57,248 bases of DNA, taken from contig CAAGKF010000282.1 of NCBI GenBank assembly GCA_900770345.1, positions 1 through 57,248 of the forward strand, given 5' to 3'. Both the position numbers and the translations under genes were made by a program. The notes under the pieces were generated by a model. That model was not told the origin of the DNA. It searched no databases and worked only from the letters and a program-made list of their open reading frames with translations. Source of the stretch: Lachnospiraceae bacterium (GTDB taxonomy: Bacteria > Bacillota > Clostridia > Lachnospirales > Lachnospiraceae). Shown here one piece after another: positions 7,512 through 14,726 of this stretch (within the stretch, counting starts at the first letter, position 1; every line of letters begins with the position of its first letter).

Positions 7512-8468
7512 ATGAAGTGGAAGAAATTCACGCTGACTACCACCACAGAGGCGGTGGATCTGGTCAGCAGCATGTTTGATGACATCGGAATTGAAGGCAT
7601 TGAGATCGAGGACAATATCCCTCTGACAGAAAAAGAAACAAAGGGCATGTTTATCGATATCCTGCCGGAGCTTCCGCCGGATGACGGCAGCGCAAAGGTA
7701 AGCTTTTATCTGGATGATGATGCCGACGCGGCGGAAATGCTGAAAAAGGTGGAGGAGGGACTGGACGAACTCAGTATGTTTGTGAATCTGGGAGCCAGGA
7801 CCATTACCGCTTCCGAAACTGAGGATAAGGACTGGATCAACAACTGGAAGCAGTATTTCAAGCCTTTTACCGTGGACAATATTCTGATCAAGCCTACCTG
7901 GGAGGCTATACCGGAGGAGCATAAGGACAAGCTTCTGGTGCAGATTGATCCGGGAACGGCCTTCGGCACCGGCATGCATGAGACGACCCAGCTGTGCATT
8001 CGTCAGCTGGAAAAGCATGTAACGGAAGACAGCGCGGTGCTGGACGTGGGAACCGGCAGCGGTATTCTTGGTATTACTGCCCTGAAGCTGGGGGCGAAGG
8101 AGGTCTGGGGAACAGATCTGGACGAGAATGCGATCACTGCTGTGGGAGAGAATCTGGAGGCCAATGCTATTTCTGCAGACAGGTTCCATGTTCTGCAGGG
8201 AAACATTATTGATGATCCTGCTGTTCAGGACTGGGCCGGTTATGAGAAATATGATATTGTGGCGGCAAATATCCTGGCAGACGTGATCATTATGCTGGTA
8301 AAGGAAATTCCCGTTCATCTGAAAAAGGGCGGATACTTTATCACCTCAGGCATTATCAATATGAAGGAAGAGGCCGTGAAGGAGGCTTTTGCCCGCAGTG
8401 AGGAACTGGAGGTAGAGGAAATCACGTATCAGGGAGAGTGGGTATCCGTCACAGCAAGAAAGAGGTAA
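7512..8468 (+). CDS. prmA: Ribosomal protein L11 methyltransferase PrmA
   Basis: PrmA trimethylates lysines and the N-terminus of ribosomal protein L11. The 318-residue protein has an N-terminal L11-recognition domain (about residues 1-70, starting MKWKKFTLTTTTEAVD) and a class I SAM-dependent domain with motif I VLDVGTGSGILGI (176-188), followed by GTDLDENAI and the NPP-like DIVAANILADV. The ATG at 7512 is chosen because the ACAGGAG site is ten bases upstream; a GTG at 7503 would be too close to it. rsmE follows after three bases, the usual prmA-rsmE pairing. Confidence 0.95.
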   Translation: MKWKKFTLTTTTEAVDLVSSMFDDIGIEGIEIEDNIPLTEKETKGMFIDILPELPPDDGSAKVSFYLDDDADAAEMLKKVEEGLDELSMFVNLGARTITASETEDKDWINNWKQYFKPFTVDNILIKPTWEAIPEEHKDKLLVQIDPGTAFGTGMHETTQLCIRQLEKHVTEDSAVLDVGTGSGILGITALKLGAKEVWGTDLDENAITAVGENLEANAISADRFHVLQGNIIDDPAVQDWAGYEKYDIVAANILADVIIMLVKEIPVHLKKGGYFITSGIINMKEEAVKEAFARSEELEVEEITYQGEWVSVTARKR

Positions 8469-8471
8469 GTC

Positions 8472-9221
8472 ATGCATCATTTTTTTGTTGATCCCGCTCA
8501 GGTCAGGGAAGACAGAATCCTGATCACCGGGCCGGATGTAAATCACATGAAAAATGTGCTGCGCATAAAACCCGGAGTAGAGGTACTGATCAGCGACGGT
8601 TCCGGAAAGGATTATACCTGCCGTGTGGAAGCGCTGGATCCGGACCAGGTGGAAGTGATGGTTTTGTCGGTCAGTGAGGAGGGAAGGGAGCTTCCTTCCA
8701 GGATCTGGCTCTTTCAGGGACTGCCGAAATCTGATAAAATGGAGATCATCATTCAGAAAGCGGTGGAACTGGGAGCAGCGGGAGTAGTTCCGGTGGCTAC
8801 CAGGAATGCGGTGGTAAAGCTGGATGCGAAGAAAGAGGAGACCAAGCGGAAGCGCTGGCAGGCCATCGCGGAAAGCGCGGCCAAACAGTCCAAGCGCAGT
8901 GTTATGCCGGTGGTAGAGAGGGTTATGAGCTTAAGGGAAGCCTTTTCCTATATTGAGGAGAGAGGCTTTGCCCTGCGTCTGATCCCCTATGAGCATGCGG
9001 AAGGGATGGAGGCTACAGCCCGTACCCTGAAGCTGGTAAAGCCGGGACAGGATATCGCGGTTTTCATCGGTCCTGAGGGAGGGTTTGATGAAAGTGAGAT
9101 CAGTCTGGCCATGGATATGGGTGTTACCCCCATCAGTCTGGGAAAGCGGATTTTAAGGACGGAGACGGCGGGACCGGCAGTTCTGGCCCTGCTGATGATG
9201 AAGCTGGAAGGAGCATTTTGA
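8472..9221 (+). CDS. rsmE: 16S rRNA (uracil-1498-N3)-methyltransferase RsmE
   Basis: RsmE makes m3U1498 in the decoding centre of 16S rRNA. The 249-residue protein has the N-terminal PUA-like domain starting MHHFFV, followed by a SPOUT domain whose trefoil-knot SAM site is visible as GPEGGFDESEI (from residue 200) and LGKRILRTETA. The length is typical. It sits between prmA and the cysteine desulfurase with almost no spacing, so co-transcription is very likely. Confidence 0.95.
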   Translation: MHHFFVDPAQVREDRILITGPDVNHMKNVLRIKPGVEVLISDGSGKDYTCRVEALDPDQVEVMVLSVSEEGRELPSRIWLFQGLPKSDKMEIIIQKAVELGAAGVVPVATRNAVVKLDAKKEETKRKRWQAIAESAAKQSKRSVMPVVERVMSLREAFSYIEERGFALRLIPYEHAEGMEATARTLKLVKPGQDIAVFIGPEGGFDESEISLAMDMGVTPISLGKRILRTETAGPAVLALLMMKLEGAF

Positions 9222-9222
9222 T

Positions 9223-10377
9223 ATGGAAGCATATTTTGACAATTCAGCCACTACGCGGGTGCTGGACTGTGTAAAGGATACGGTTGTAAAGGTGATGACA
9301 GAGGATTACGGCAATCCTTCTTCCAAGCATAAGAAAGGGATGGATGCGGAAAAATATATGCGGCAGGCTGCTGCTGATATCGCGAAGACTCTGAAGGTGA
9401 AGGAGAGGGAGATCCTCTTTACCTCCGGAGGCACCGAGTCCAACAATATGGCGCTGATCGGTACGGCCATGGCCAATCAGAGGGCAGGCCGCCATATTAT
9501 CAGCACCAGGATCGAGCACGCGTCAGTTTACAATCCGTTGGCCTTTTTAGAGCAGCAGGGCTTTGAGGTAACGTATCTTTCTGTGGACAGCGAGGGTCAC
9601 ATTTCTCTGAAGGAGCTGGAGGAGTCCATCCGCCCCGATACCATTCTTGTTTCCATCATGTATGTGAATAATGAGGTGGGCGCTGTGGAGCCGGTGGAGG
9701 AGATCGGCACTCTGATCCGCAAAAAGAACCCGTCTGTTATTTTCCATGTGGATGCCATCCAGGCTTACGGAAAAATGGTGATCCGCCCGAAAAAGCAGGG
9801 GATTGATCTGCTCAGCGTCAGCGCCCACAAGATCCACGGACCCAAGGGCGTGGGCTTCCTCTATATTGACGAGAGGGTAAAGATCCGCCCTCTGATCTAC
9901 GGCGGCGGCCAGCAGAAGGATATGCGTTCCGGTACGGAAAATGTTCCCGGCATTGCAGGGATGGGCGTGGCAGCCAGGGAAATGTATACGGATCATTCGG
10001 AAAAAATGGCTTATTTAACGGGGCTGAAGGATTATATGATCGATTCCGTATCTGAGCTGGAGGGAGTTACGGTGAACAGCCGTAAGGGATCTGCGGGCGC
10101 TCCTCAGATTGTCAGCGTCAGCTTCGCGGGAGTCCGCAGTGAGGTTCTGCTTCATGCGCTGGAGGATAAGGGAATCTATGTTTCCTCCGGCTCCGCATGC
10201 TCCTCCAATCATCCGGCCATCAGCGGTACGCTGCGGGCCATCGGAGTGAAAAAGGAGCTTTTGGATTCCACCCTGCGGTTCAGCTTCGGTTTGTTTAATA
10301 CCAGGGAAGAGATCGATTACTGCATCGGCGTGCTGAAGGAGCTGCTGCCGGTGCTCAGAAGATATACCAGAGGATAG
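9223..10377 (+). CDS. Cysteine desulfurase, NifS/IscS type (probable ThiI partner)
   Basis: This PLP enzyme takes sulfur from cysteine as a persulfide. The 384-residue protein has the aminotransferase class V core, with the Schiff-base lysine K203 in SAHKIHGPKG, the PLP-binding TSGGTESNN, and the mobile catalytic loop with C326 in SSGSACSSN. It begins one base after the rsmE stop and is followed 15 bases later by thiI. This is the same arrangement as the B. subtilis nifZ-thiI pair, in which the desulfurase feeds sulfur to ThiI for 4-thiouridine in tRNA. General supply for Fe-S clusters cannot be excluded. Confidence 0.93.
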   Translation: MEAYFDNSATTRVLDCVKDTVVKVMTEDYGNPSSKHKKGMDAEKYMRQAAADIAKTLKVKEREILFTSGGTESNNMALIGTAMANQRAGRHIISTRIEHASVYNPLAFLEQQGFEVTYLSVDSEGHISLKELEESIRPDTILVSIMYVNNEVGAVEPVEEIGTLIRKKNPSVIFHVDAIQAYGKMVIRPKKQGIDLLSVSAHKIHGPKGVGFLYIDERVKIRPLIYGGGQQKDMRSGTENVPGIAGMGVAAREMYTDHSEKMAYLTGLKDYMIDSVSELEGVTVNSRKGSAGAPQIVSVSFAGVRSEVLLHALEDKGIYVSSGSACSSNHPAISGTLRAIGVKKELLDSTLRFSFGLFNTREEIDYCIGVLKELLPVLRRYTRG

Positions 10378-10392
10378 GAAAGAGGGAAATAC

Positions 10393-11577
10393 ATGCAGTA
10401 TCAGTCATTTTTGATTAAATACGCGGAGATCGGCACCAAGGGAAAGAACCGCTATATGTTTGAGGATGCCCTGATCAGGCAGATCCGCTATGCGCTGCAG
10501 GATGTGGACGGCGCCTTTGCGGTGACCAAGGAGTCCGGCCGTATCTATGTGACAGCAGAGGGAGAGTACGATTATGATGATACCGTGGAGGCGTTAAAGC
10601 GGGTATTCGGCATTGCCGATATCTGCCCCATGGTACAGATCGAGGACAAGGATTATGAGAATTTAAAGAAGCAGGTAGTGGAGTACATGGATAAGGTTTA
10701 TCCGGACAAGAACATTACCTTCAAGGTAGCGGCCCGGAGAGGCGACAAGAATTATCCGGTGGGCTCCGAGCAGATGAACCGTGACCTGGGAGAGGTGATC
10801 CTGGAGGCGTTTCCCGAGATCCGTGTGGATGTCCACAATCCGGACGTTCTTCTGCGGGTGGAGGTGCGTCAGAAGATCAATATCTTCTCGCTGATGATCC
10901 CGGGACCGGGCGGTATGCCGGTGGGAACCAACGGGCAGGCCATGCTTCTTCTGTCCGGCGGCATCGACAGCCCGGTGGCAGGCTATATGATCGCGAAACG
11001 GGGAGTCAAGATCGACGCCGTGTATTTCCATGCGCCGCCATACACCAGTGAGCGCGCGAAGCAGAAGGTGGTTGACCTGGCAAATCTGGTGGCAAGATAT
11101 GCCGGTCCTATCAATCTCCATGTGGTGAACTTTACGGATATTCAGCTGTATATTTATGATAAATGCCCTCACGAGGAGCTGACGATCATCATGCGCCGCT
11201 ATATGATGCGCATTGCCCAGACCATTGCGGAGCGCACAGGCTCCATCGGTCTGATCACCGGAGAGAGCATCGGCCAGGTGGCCTCCCAGACGCTGCAGTC
11301 TCTTGCAGCCACCAACGAGGTCTGCACCATGCCCGTATTCCGTCCGGTTATCGGCTTTGACAAGCAGGAGATCGTGGACGTATCCGAGAAGATCGGAACC
11401 TACGAGACTTCCATTCAGCCCTATGAGGACTGCTGTACCATCTTTGTAGCCAAGCATCCGGTGACAAAGCCCAATATTAATGTGATCCGAAGCTCCGAGC
11501 GCCATCTGGCGGAGAAGATCGATGAGCTGGTTCAGACGGCTCTCGACACGACTGAAGTGATCCTCTGCCAGGGATAA
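10393..11577 (+). CDS. thiI: tRNA 4-thiouridine synthetase ThiI (without rhodanese domain)
   Basis: ThiI adenylates U8 of tRNA and transfers sulfur to it. The 394-residue protein shows an N-terminal ferredoxin-like region, a THUMP domain (about residues 60-165), and an ATP pyrophosphatase domain with the PP-loop SGGIDS (188-193). It ends after the AANH domain without the C-terminal rhodanese domain found in the longer proteobacterial form, as is usual in Firmicutes. Sulfur therefore probably comes straight from the desulfurase encoded upstream. The operon ends at a strong terminator just downstream. Confidence 0.95.
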   Translation: MQYQSFLIKYAEIGTKGKNRYMFEDALIRQIRYALQDVDGAFAVTKESGRIYVTAEGEYDYDDTVEALKRVFGIADICPMVQIEDKDYENLKKQVVEYMDKVYPDKNITFKVAARRGDKNYPVGSEQMNRDLGEVILEAFPEIRVDVHNPDVLLRVEVRQKINIFSLMIPGPGGMPVGTNGQAMLLLSGGIDSPVAGYMIAKRGVKIDAVYFHAPPYTSERAKQKVVDLANLVARYAGPINLHVVNFTDIQLYIYDKCPHEELTIIMRRYMMRIAQTIAERTGSIGLITGESIGQVASQTLQSLAATNEVCTMPVFRPVIGFDKQEIVDVSEKIGTYETSIQPYEDCCTIFVAKHPVTKPNINVIRSSERHLAEKIDELVQTALDTTEVILCQG

Positions 11578-11589
11578 AAGCAAAAAAAG

Positions 11590-11620
11590 AAAAGGCTTCC
11601 CTTCGGGGAGCCTTTTCAAA
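11590..11620. terminator. Bidirectional terminator between thiI and the HPr-like gene
   Basis: A perfect hairpin AAAAGGCTTCCC / GGGAGCCTTTT with a TTCG tetraloop (11602-11605) is flanked by A's on the left and T's on the right. It can serve the converging thiI (plus) and HPr-like (minus) genes. Confidence 0.9.
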
Positions 11621-11641
11621 TATCGGACTGTCAGCCGGCGA

Positions 11642-11875
11642 TCAGTCAATGATGTAGGGAGACAGAGTTGCCAGAATCTCATCCATGCCGCTTTCTGTGT
11701 GGATATTCAGGTCGATCGGCTTGGATAAATCCAGACTGAAGATTCCCATGATGGACTTGGCATCGATCACATATCTTCCGGACACCAGATCAAAATCAAC
11801 GTCAAACTTGGATAAATCATTTACAAAAGATTTAACCTTGTCGATGGAATTTAAAGAGATGCGAACTGTTTTCAT
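11642..11875 (-). CDS. HPr-like protein lacking the phosphorylatable histidine
   Basis: This 77-residue cytosolic protein has the HPr fold signature in its middle, RYVIDAKSIMGIFSLDLSKPI, matching the region around regulatory Ser46 of HPr (KSIMG). The N-terminal loop that carries His15 in true HPr is replaced by SIDKVKSFVNDLSKF, and the protein contains no His at the expected place. It therefore cannot act as a normal phosphotransferase carrier. It may be a regulatory HPr paralogue of the Crh type or a structural derivative. The ATG has an AAGGAGG site, and its promoter overlaps that of the divergent mtaB. Confidence 0.75.
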   Translation of the reverse strand: MKTVRISLNSIDKVKSFVNDLSKFDVDFDLVSGRYVIDAKSIMGIFSLDLSKPIDLNIHTESGMDEILATLSPYIID

Positions 11876-11914
11876 ATAATAAATCCTCCTTGTGGTGTAT
11901 GTAGTTTTCTTTTA

Positions 11915-11943
11915 TTTACGGCACAGAGACCTCGCTTTAATAC
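11915..11943 (+). promoter_or_regulatory. Putative promoter of mtaB
   Basis: TTTACG (11915-11920), a 17-base spacer, then TAATAC (11938-11943). It overlaps the opposing promoter of the HPr-like gene. Confidence 0.4.
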
Positions 11944-11968
11944 TACAGACGCAGGGAATAAAAGTCAA
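11940..11968 (-). promoter_or_regulatory. Putative promoter of the HPr-like gene
   Basis: On the minus strand TTGACT (11968-11963) and TAGTAT (11945-11940) are 17 bases apart. Its -10 box overlaps the -10 of the plus-strand promoter, so polymerases would compete. Confidence 0.6.
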
Positions 11969-12019
11969 TAGTCAGTTTGCATGAAAAAAGAAATTTTAAA
12001 CGCAACAGGAGGTTTTACC

Positions 12020-13390
12020 ATGCTGAAAGCAGCACTGCATAATCTGGGGTGTAAAGTGAATGCCTATGAAACGGACGCCATGCAGCAGCAGCTGGCGGAG
12101 AGGGGATATGAGATTGTTCCCTTCGACAGTCCGGCCGATGTTTATATCATCAATACATGTTCCGTTACCAACATTGCGGACCGCAAGTCCCGCCAGATGC
12201 TTCACCGGGCAAAGAAAAAAAATCCGGAGGCTGTAGTAGTGGCTGTTGGCTGTTATGTACAGGCGGCTTCAGAGGAGTTAAAAAAGGACGCCAGCGTGGA
12301 TATTCTGATCGGAAACAACAAAAAGAAGGATCTGGCTGATATCCTGGACAGCTATTTCTCGGAGAAGTACGCCAATGAAAAGACAGCGGGGGATCCTGTC
12401 CATGTGCTGGATATTGCGCATGAGCAGGAGTACGAGAACCTCCATCTGGAGGAGATAAAGGGTCACACAAGGGCCTTCATCAAGGTTCAGGACGGCTGCA
12501 ATCAGTTCTGCAGCTACTGCATCATTCCCTATACGAGAGGAAGAGTCAGGAGCCGAAGCCGGGAGGATGTGGTAAATGAAGTAAAGGGACTGGTTTTAAA
12601 GGGCTACCGGGAGGTGGTGCTTACAGGGATCCATCTGAGTTCCTACGGAATTGAGCACAGGAAGGAAAATCCGGTGAGTCAGGGAAACTGGGATCACAGA
12701 GAGCTGCTGGCGCTGATCAAAGAGGTACACCAGGTGCCGGGGCTGGAGCGGATCCGCCTGGGCTCTCTGGAGCCCAGGATCATCACCGGGGAATTTGCCG
12801 GGGAACTGGCGGCGCTGCCTAAATTCTGCCCTCATTTTCATCTTTCCCTCCAAAGCGGCTGCGATGTTACCTTAAGGCGCATGAACCGCCATTATACTGT
12901 GGCTGATTACAGAGAGCGCTGTGAGATTCTGAGGCGCTGCTTTGATAATCCGGCCATTACCACGGATGTGATTGTGGGATTTCCGGGAGAGACGGAGGAG
13001 GAGTTTGCGGCTACACGCAGATTTCTGGAACAGATCCATTTTTATGAGATGCACATTTTCAAATATTCCCGGAGGGCGGGGACCAGGGCGGCTTCCATGC
13101 CGGATCAGGTTCCGGAGCAGGTGAAGTCGGAGCGGAGCGATATCCTTCTGGAGCTGGAGGCCCGGATGTCAAAGGAATATCGGCAGTCCTTCGCTTCCGG
13201 AAAGGTAAGCGTTCTTTTTGAAGAAAAAGCGGAGATCGACGGCAGCTCCTATATGGTGGGATATACGCCCCAGTATGTGAAGGCGGCTCTGCCGTCAGGT
13301 GAAAAAGAGGCCGGACTGGCGGGAACCGTGACCCTGGTGAAGGGGGACGGACTTCTGAAAAATGACCTTTTAAAGGTCAAATTGTTGTAA
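12020..13390 (+). CDS. mtaB: tRNA t6A37 methylthiotransferase MtaB
   Basis: MtaB is a radical-SAM enzyme that converts t6A37 to ms2t6A37 in tRNAs reading ANN codons. The 456-residue protein has the N-terminal methylthiotransferase domain with cluster cysteines C11, C47 and C78, the radical-SAM CxxxCxxC at C160, C164 and C167 (followed by IIPYTRGRVRSR), and a C-terminal TRAM domain. The LHNLGCKVN start is typical of MtaB rather than MiaB. The ATG at 12020 follows ACAGGAGG; the upstream in-frame ATG at 11981 has no such site. It is transcribed alone. Confidence 0.95.
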   Translation: MLKAALHNLGCKVNAYETDAMQQQLAERGYEIVPFDSPADVYIINTCSVTNIADRKSRQMLHRAKKKNPEAVVVAVGCYVQAASEELKKDASVDILIGNNKKKDLADILDSYFSEKYANEKTAGDPVHVLDIAHEQEYENLHLEEIKGHTRAFIKVQDGCNQFCSYCIIPYTRGRVRSRSREDVVNEVKGLVLKGYREVVLTGIHLSSYGIEHRKENPVSQGNWDHRELLALIKEVHQVPGLERIRLGSLEPRIITGEFAGELAALPKFCPHFHLSLQSGCDVTLRRMNRHYTVADYRERCEILRRCFDNPAITTDVIVGFPGETEEEFAATRRFLEQIHFYEMHIFKYSRRAGTRAASMPDQVPEQVKSERSDILLELEARMSKEYRQSFASGKVSVLFEEKAEIDGSSYMVGYTPQYVKAALPSGEKEAGLAGTVTLVKGDGLLKNDLLKVKLL

Positions 13391-13427
13391 AAAAATCACT
13401 AAAATAAAAATTTTAGAAAAAATCGTA

Positions 13428-13456
13428 TTGCCGAATAGGACAATATAGGGTAGAAT
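13428..13456 (+). promoter_or_regulatory. Putative promoter of the ireB-ruvX operon
   Basis: TTGCCG (13428-13433), a 17-base spacer, then TAGAAT (13451-13456), 30 bases before the ireB start codon. Confidence 0.6.
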
Positions 13457-13485
13457 AGAGAGGAATACTTAAAGGACGTGATGAC

Positions 13486-13746
13486 ATGGGCGATATCAAG
13501 GATACTCAATTTTTTAAAGCTGTTCAGGACAAGAAGCTGGGAGTCAGCGATGTGCTGGAACAGGTGTATATTGCCCTGACCGAGAAAGGGTATAACCCGA
13601 TCAATCAGATCGTGGGTTATATTATGTCTGGGGACCCTACTTATATTACCAGCCATAAAGGCGCCAGAAGTCTTATTATGAAGGTTGAACGGGATGAGAT
13701 TCTGGAAGAGCTGATGGCTGTATATATTGATGCCCGCTTAAAGTAG
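13486..13746 (+). CDS. ireB: IreB-family regulatory phosphoprotein (UPF0297)
   Basis: This 86-residue cytosolic protein matches the UPF0297/DUF965 family (YrzL of B. subtilis). The enterococcal member IreB is phosphorylated on N-terminal threonines by the PASTA kinase IreK and affects cephalosporin resistance. Here one candidate, T7, is in that region. The family core KGYNPINQIVGYIMSGDPTY is present. It heads the conserved ireB-ruvX-DUF1292 cluster. No PASTA kinase is in the window. Confidence 0.9.
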   Translation: MGDIKDTQFFKAVQDKKLGVSDVLEQVYIALTEKGYNPINQIVGYIMSGDPTYITSHKGARSLIMKVERDEILEELMAVYIDARLK

Positions 13747-13773
13747 GCAGGCAGTCGCTGTTGAAGGATGAGG

Positions 13774-13795
13774 AAGGCCCTGAAATAAGGGCCTT
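13774..13795 (+). promoter_or_regulatory. Hairpin between ireB and ruvX
   Basis: An eight-base perfect stem (AAGGCCCT at 13774-13781 with its complement at 13788-13795) has no strong T run after it. It is probably a partial terminator or processing site inside the operon. Confidence 0.5.
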
Positions 13796-13936
13796 CTGAT
13801 ATGTACGGAGAAGATATGCTCAGCGGAGGAAGGAGACGGACCCTTTTATCGGCTGAGAGCAGGTAAGGGGAGGCATCAGTTGGCGGACAGCCAGCTGGTT
13901 TTGTTGTGCTTCCAGAAAATTCGGAGGAACAGAAAA

Positions 13937-14362
13937 ATGAGAATACTGGGTCTGGATTACGGCTCAAAAACAGTAGGAGTGGCAGTCTGCGATCCTTTAG
14001 GTATAACAGCGCAGACCGTGGAAACAATTACACGTAAGGAAGAAAATAAGCTGCGCCAGACAATGGCAAGGATCGAAGCGCTGGCGAAGGAGTACGGCGC
14101 GGAGAAGATCGTTCTGGGATATCCCAAGAATATGAACAATACAGTGGGAGAGCGCGCTCAGAAGACGGAAGAGCTGAAGGCAGCCCTGGAGAGAAGGACC
14201 GGCCTTCCTGTGATCCTCTGGGATGAGCGACTGACTACGGTGGCGGCGGACCGTGTGCTGATGGAAAGCGGCGTGCGCCGGGAGCACAGGAAGGAATCCG
14301 TGGATCAGATCGCGGCTGCTATGATCCTTCAGGGATATCTGGACAGTCTGAAAAATCAGTGA
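13937..14362 (+). CDS. ruvX: Holliday junction resolvase-like / pre-16S rRNA nuclease RuvX (YqgF)
   Basis: This is an RNase H-fold nuclease family implicated in 16S rRNA 5'-end maturation and proposed as a Holliday junction resolvase. The 141-residue protein has the catalytic Asp in LGLDYGSKTVGVAV (D6), then GYPKNMNNTVGERA, and DERLTTVAAD with the second acidic cluster and ESVDQIAA at the C-terminus. The ATG at 13937 has CGGAGGA upstream and gives the family's normal length; an upstream in-frame start at 13880 would add unrelated residues. It lies between ireB and the DUF1292 gene. Confidence 0.93.
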   Translation: MRILGLDYGSKTVGVAVCDPLGITAQTVETITRKEENKLRQTMARIEALAKEYGAEKIVLGYPKNMNNTVGERAQKTEELKAALERRTGLPVILWDERLTTVAADRVLMESGVRREHRKESVDQIAAAMILQGYLDSLKNQ

Positions 14363-14430
14363 CGGCCTCTTTGCGGGAGACGGATAAGAACGGCTGCCGG
14401 TGAGGCTGCCGGAACGGAGAAGAGACAGAG

Positions 14431-14709
14431 ATGGAACAGAGAGACGATGTTATTACCATGGCAACAGATTCAGGGGAATCTGTGGATTTTTATGTGTTAG
14501 AGGAGACAAGGCTTAATGCAAGGAGCTATCTGCTGGTGACAGACGCACCGGAGGGACAGGATGGAGAATGCTATATCCTGAAGGATGTATCCGGACAGCA
14601 GGATGCCGAAGCTGTATATGAGTTCGTGGAAGATGATGCGGAACTGGACGGACTTATGGGCATCTTTGAAGAACTGTTGAGTGATGCAGATGTGGCTCTG
14701 GAAAAATAG
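14431..14709 (+). CDS. DUF1292 domain protein (YrzB type)
   Basis: This small acidic cytosolic protein of 92 residues belongs to the DUF1292 family, which almost always follows ruvX in Firmicutes. Its function is unknown. Family features visible are the DDVITMATDSGESVDFYVLE start, a middle YLLVTDAP strand, and an acidic C-terminus ending in a helix with DGLMGIFEELL. The next gene (rnj) begins 17 bases later with its own GGAGGA site, so the operon continues. Confidence 0.85.
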   Translation: MEQRDDVITMATDSGESVDFYVLEETRLNARSYLLVTDAPEGQDGECYILKDVSGQQDAEAVYEFVEDDAELDGLMGIFEELLSDADVALEK

Positions 14710-14726
14710 AGATTGGAGGAATCAGT

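Noticed and set aside
10663..11682. Minus-strand open frame opposite thiI
   Set aside because: A shadow of thiI that also runs across a strong terminator.
13363..13379. TGACCTTT/AAAGGTCA palindrome at the end of mtaB as terminator
   Set aside because: It lies within the coding end, and no T run follows.
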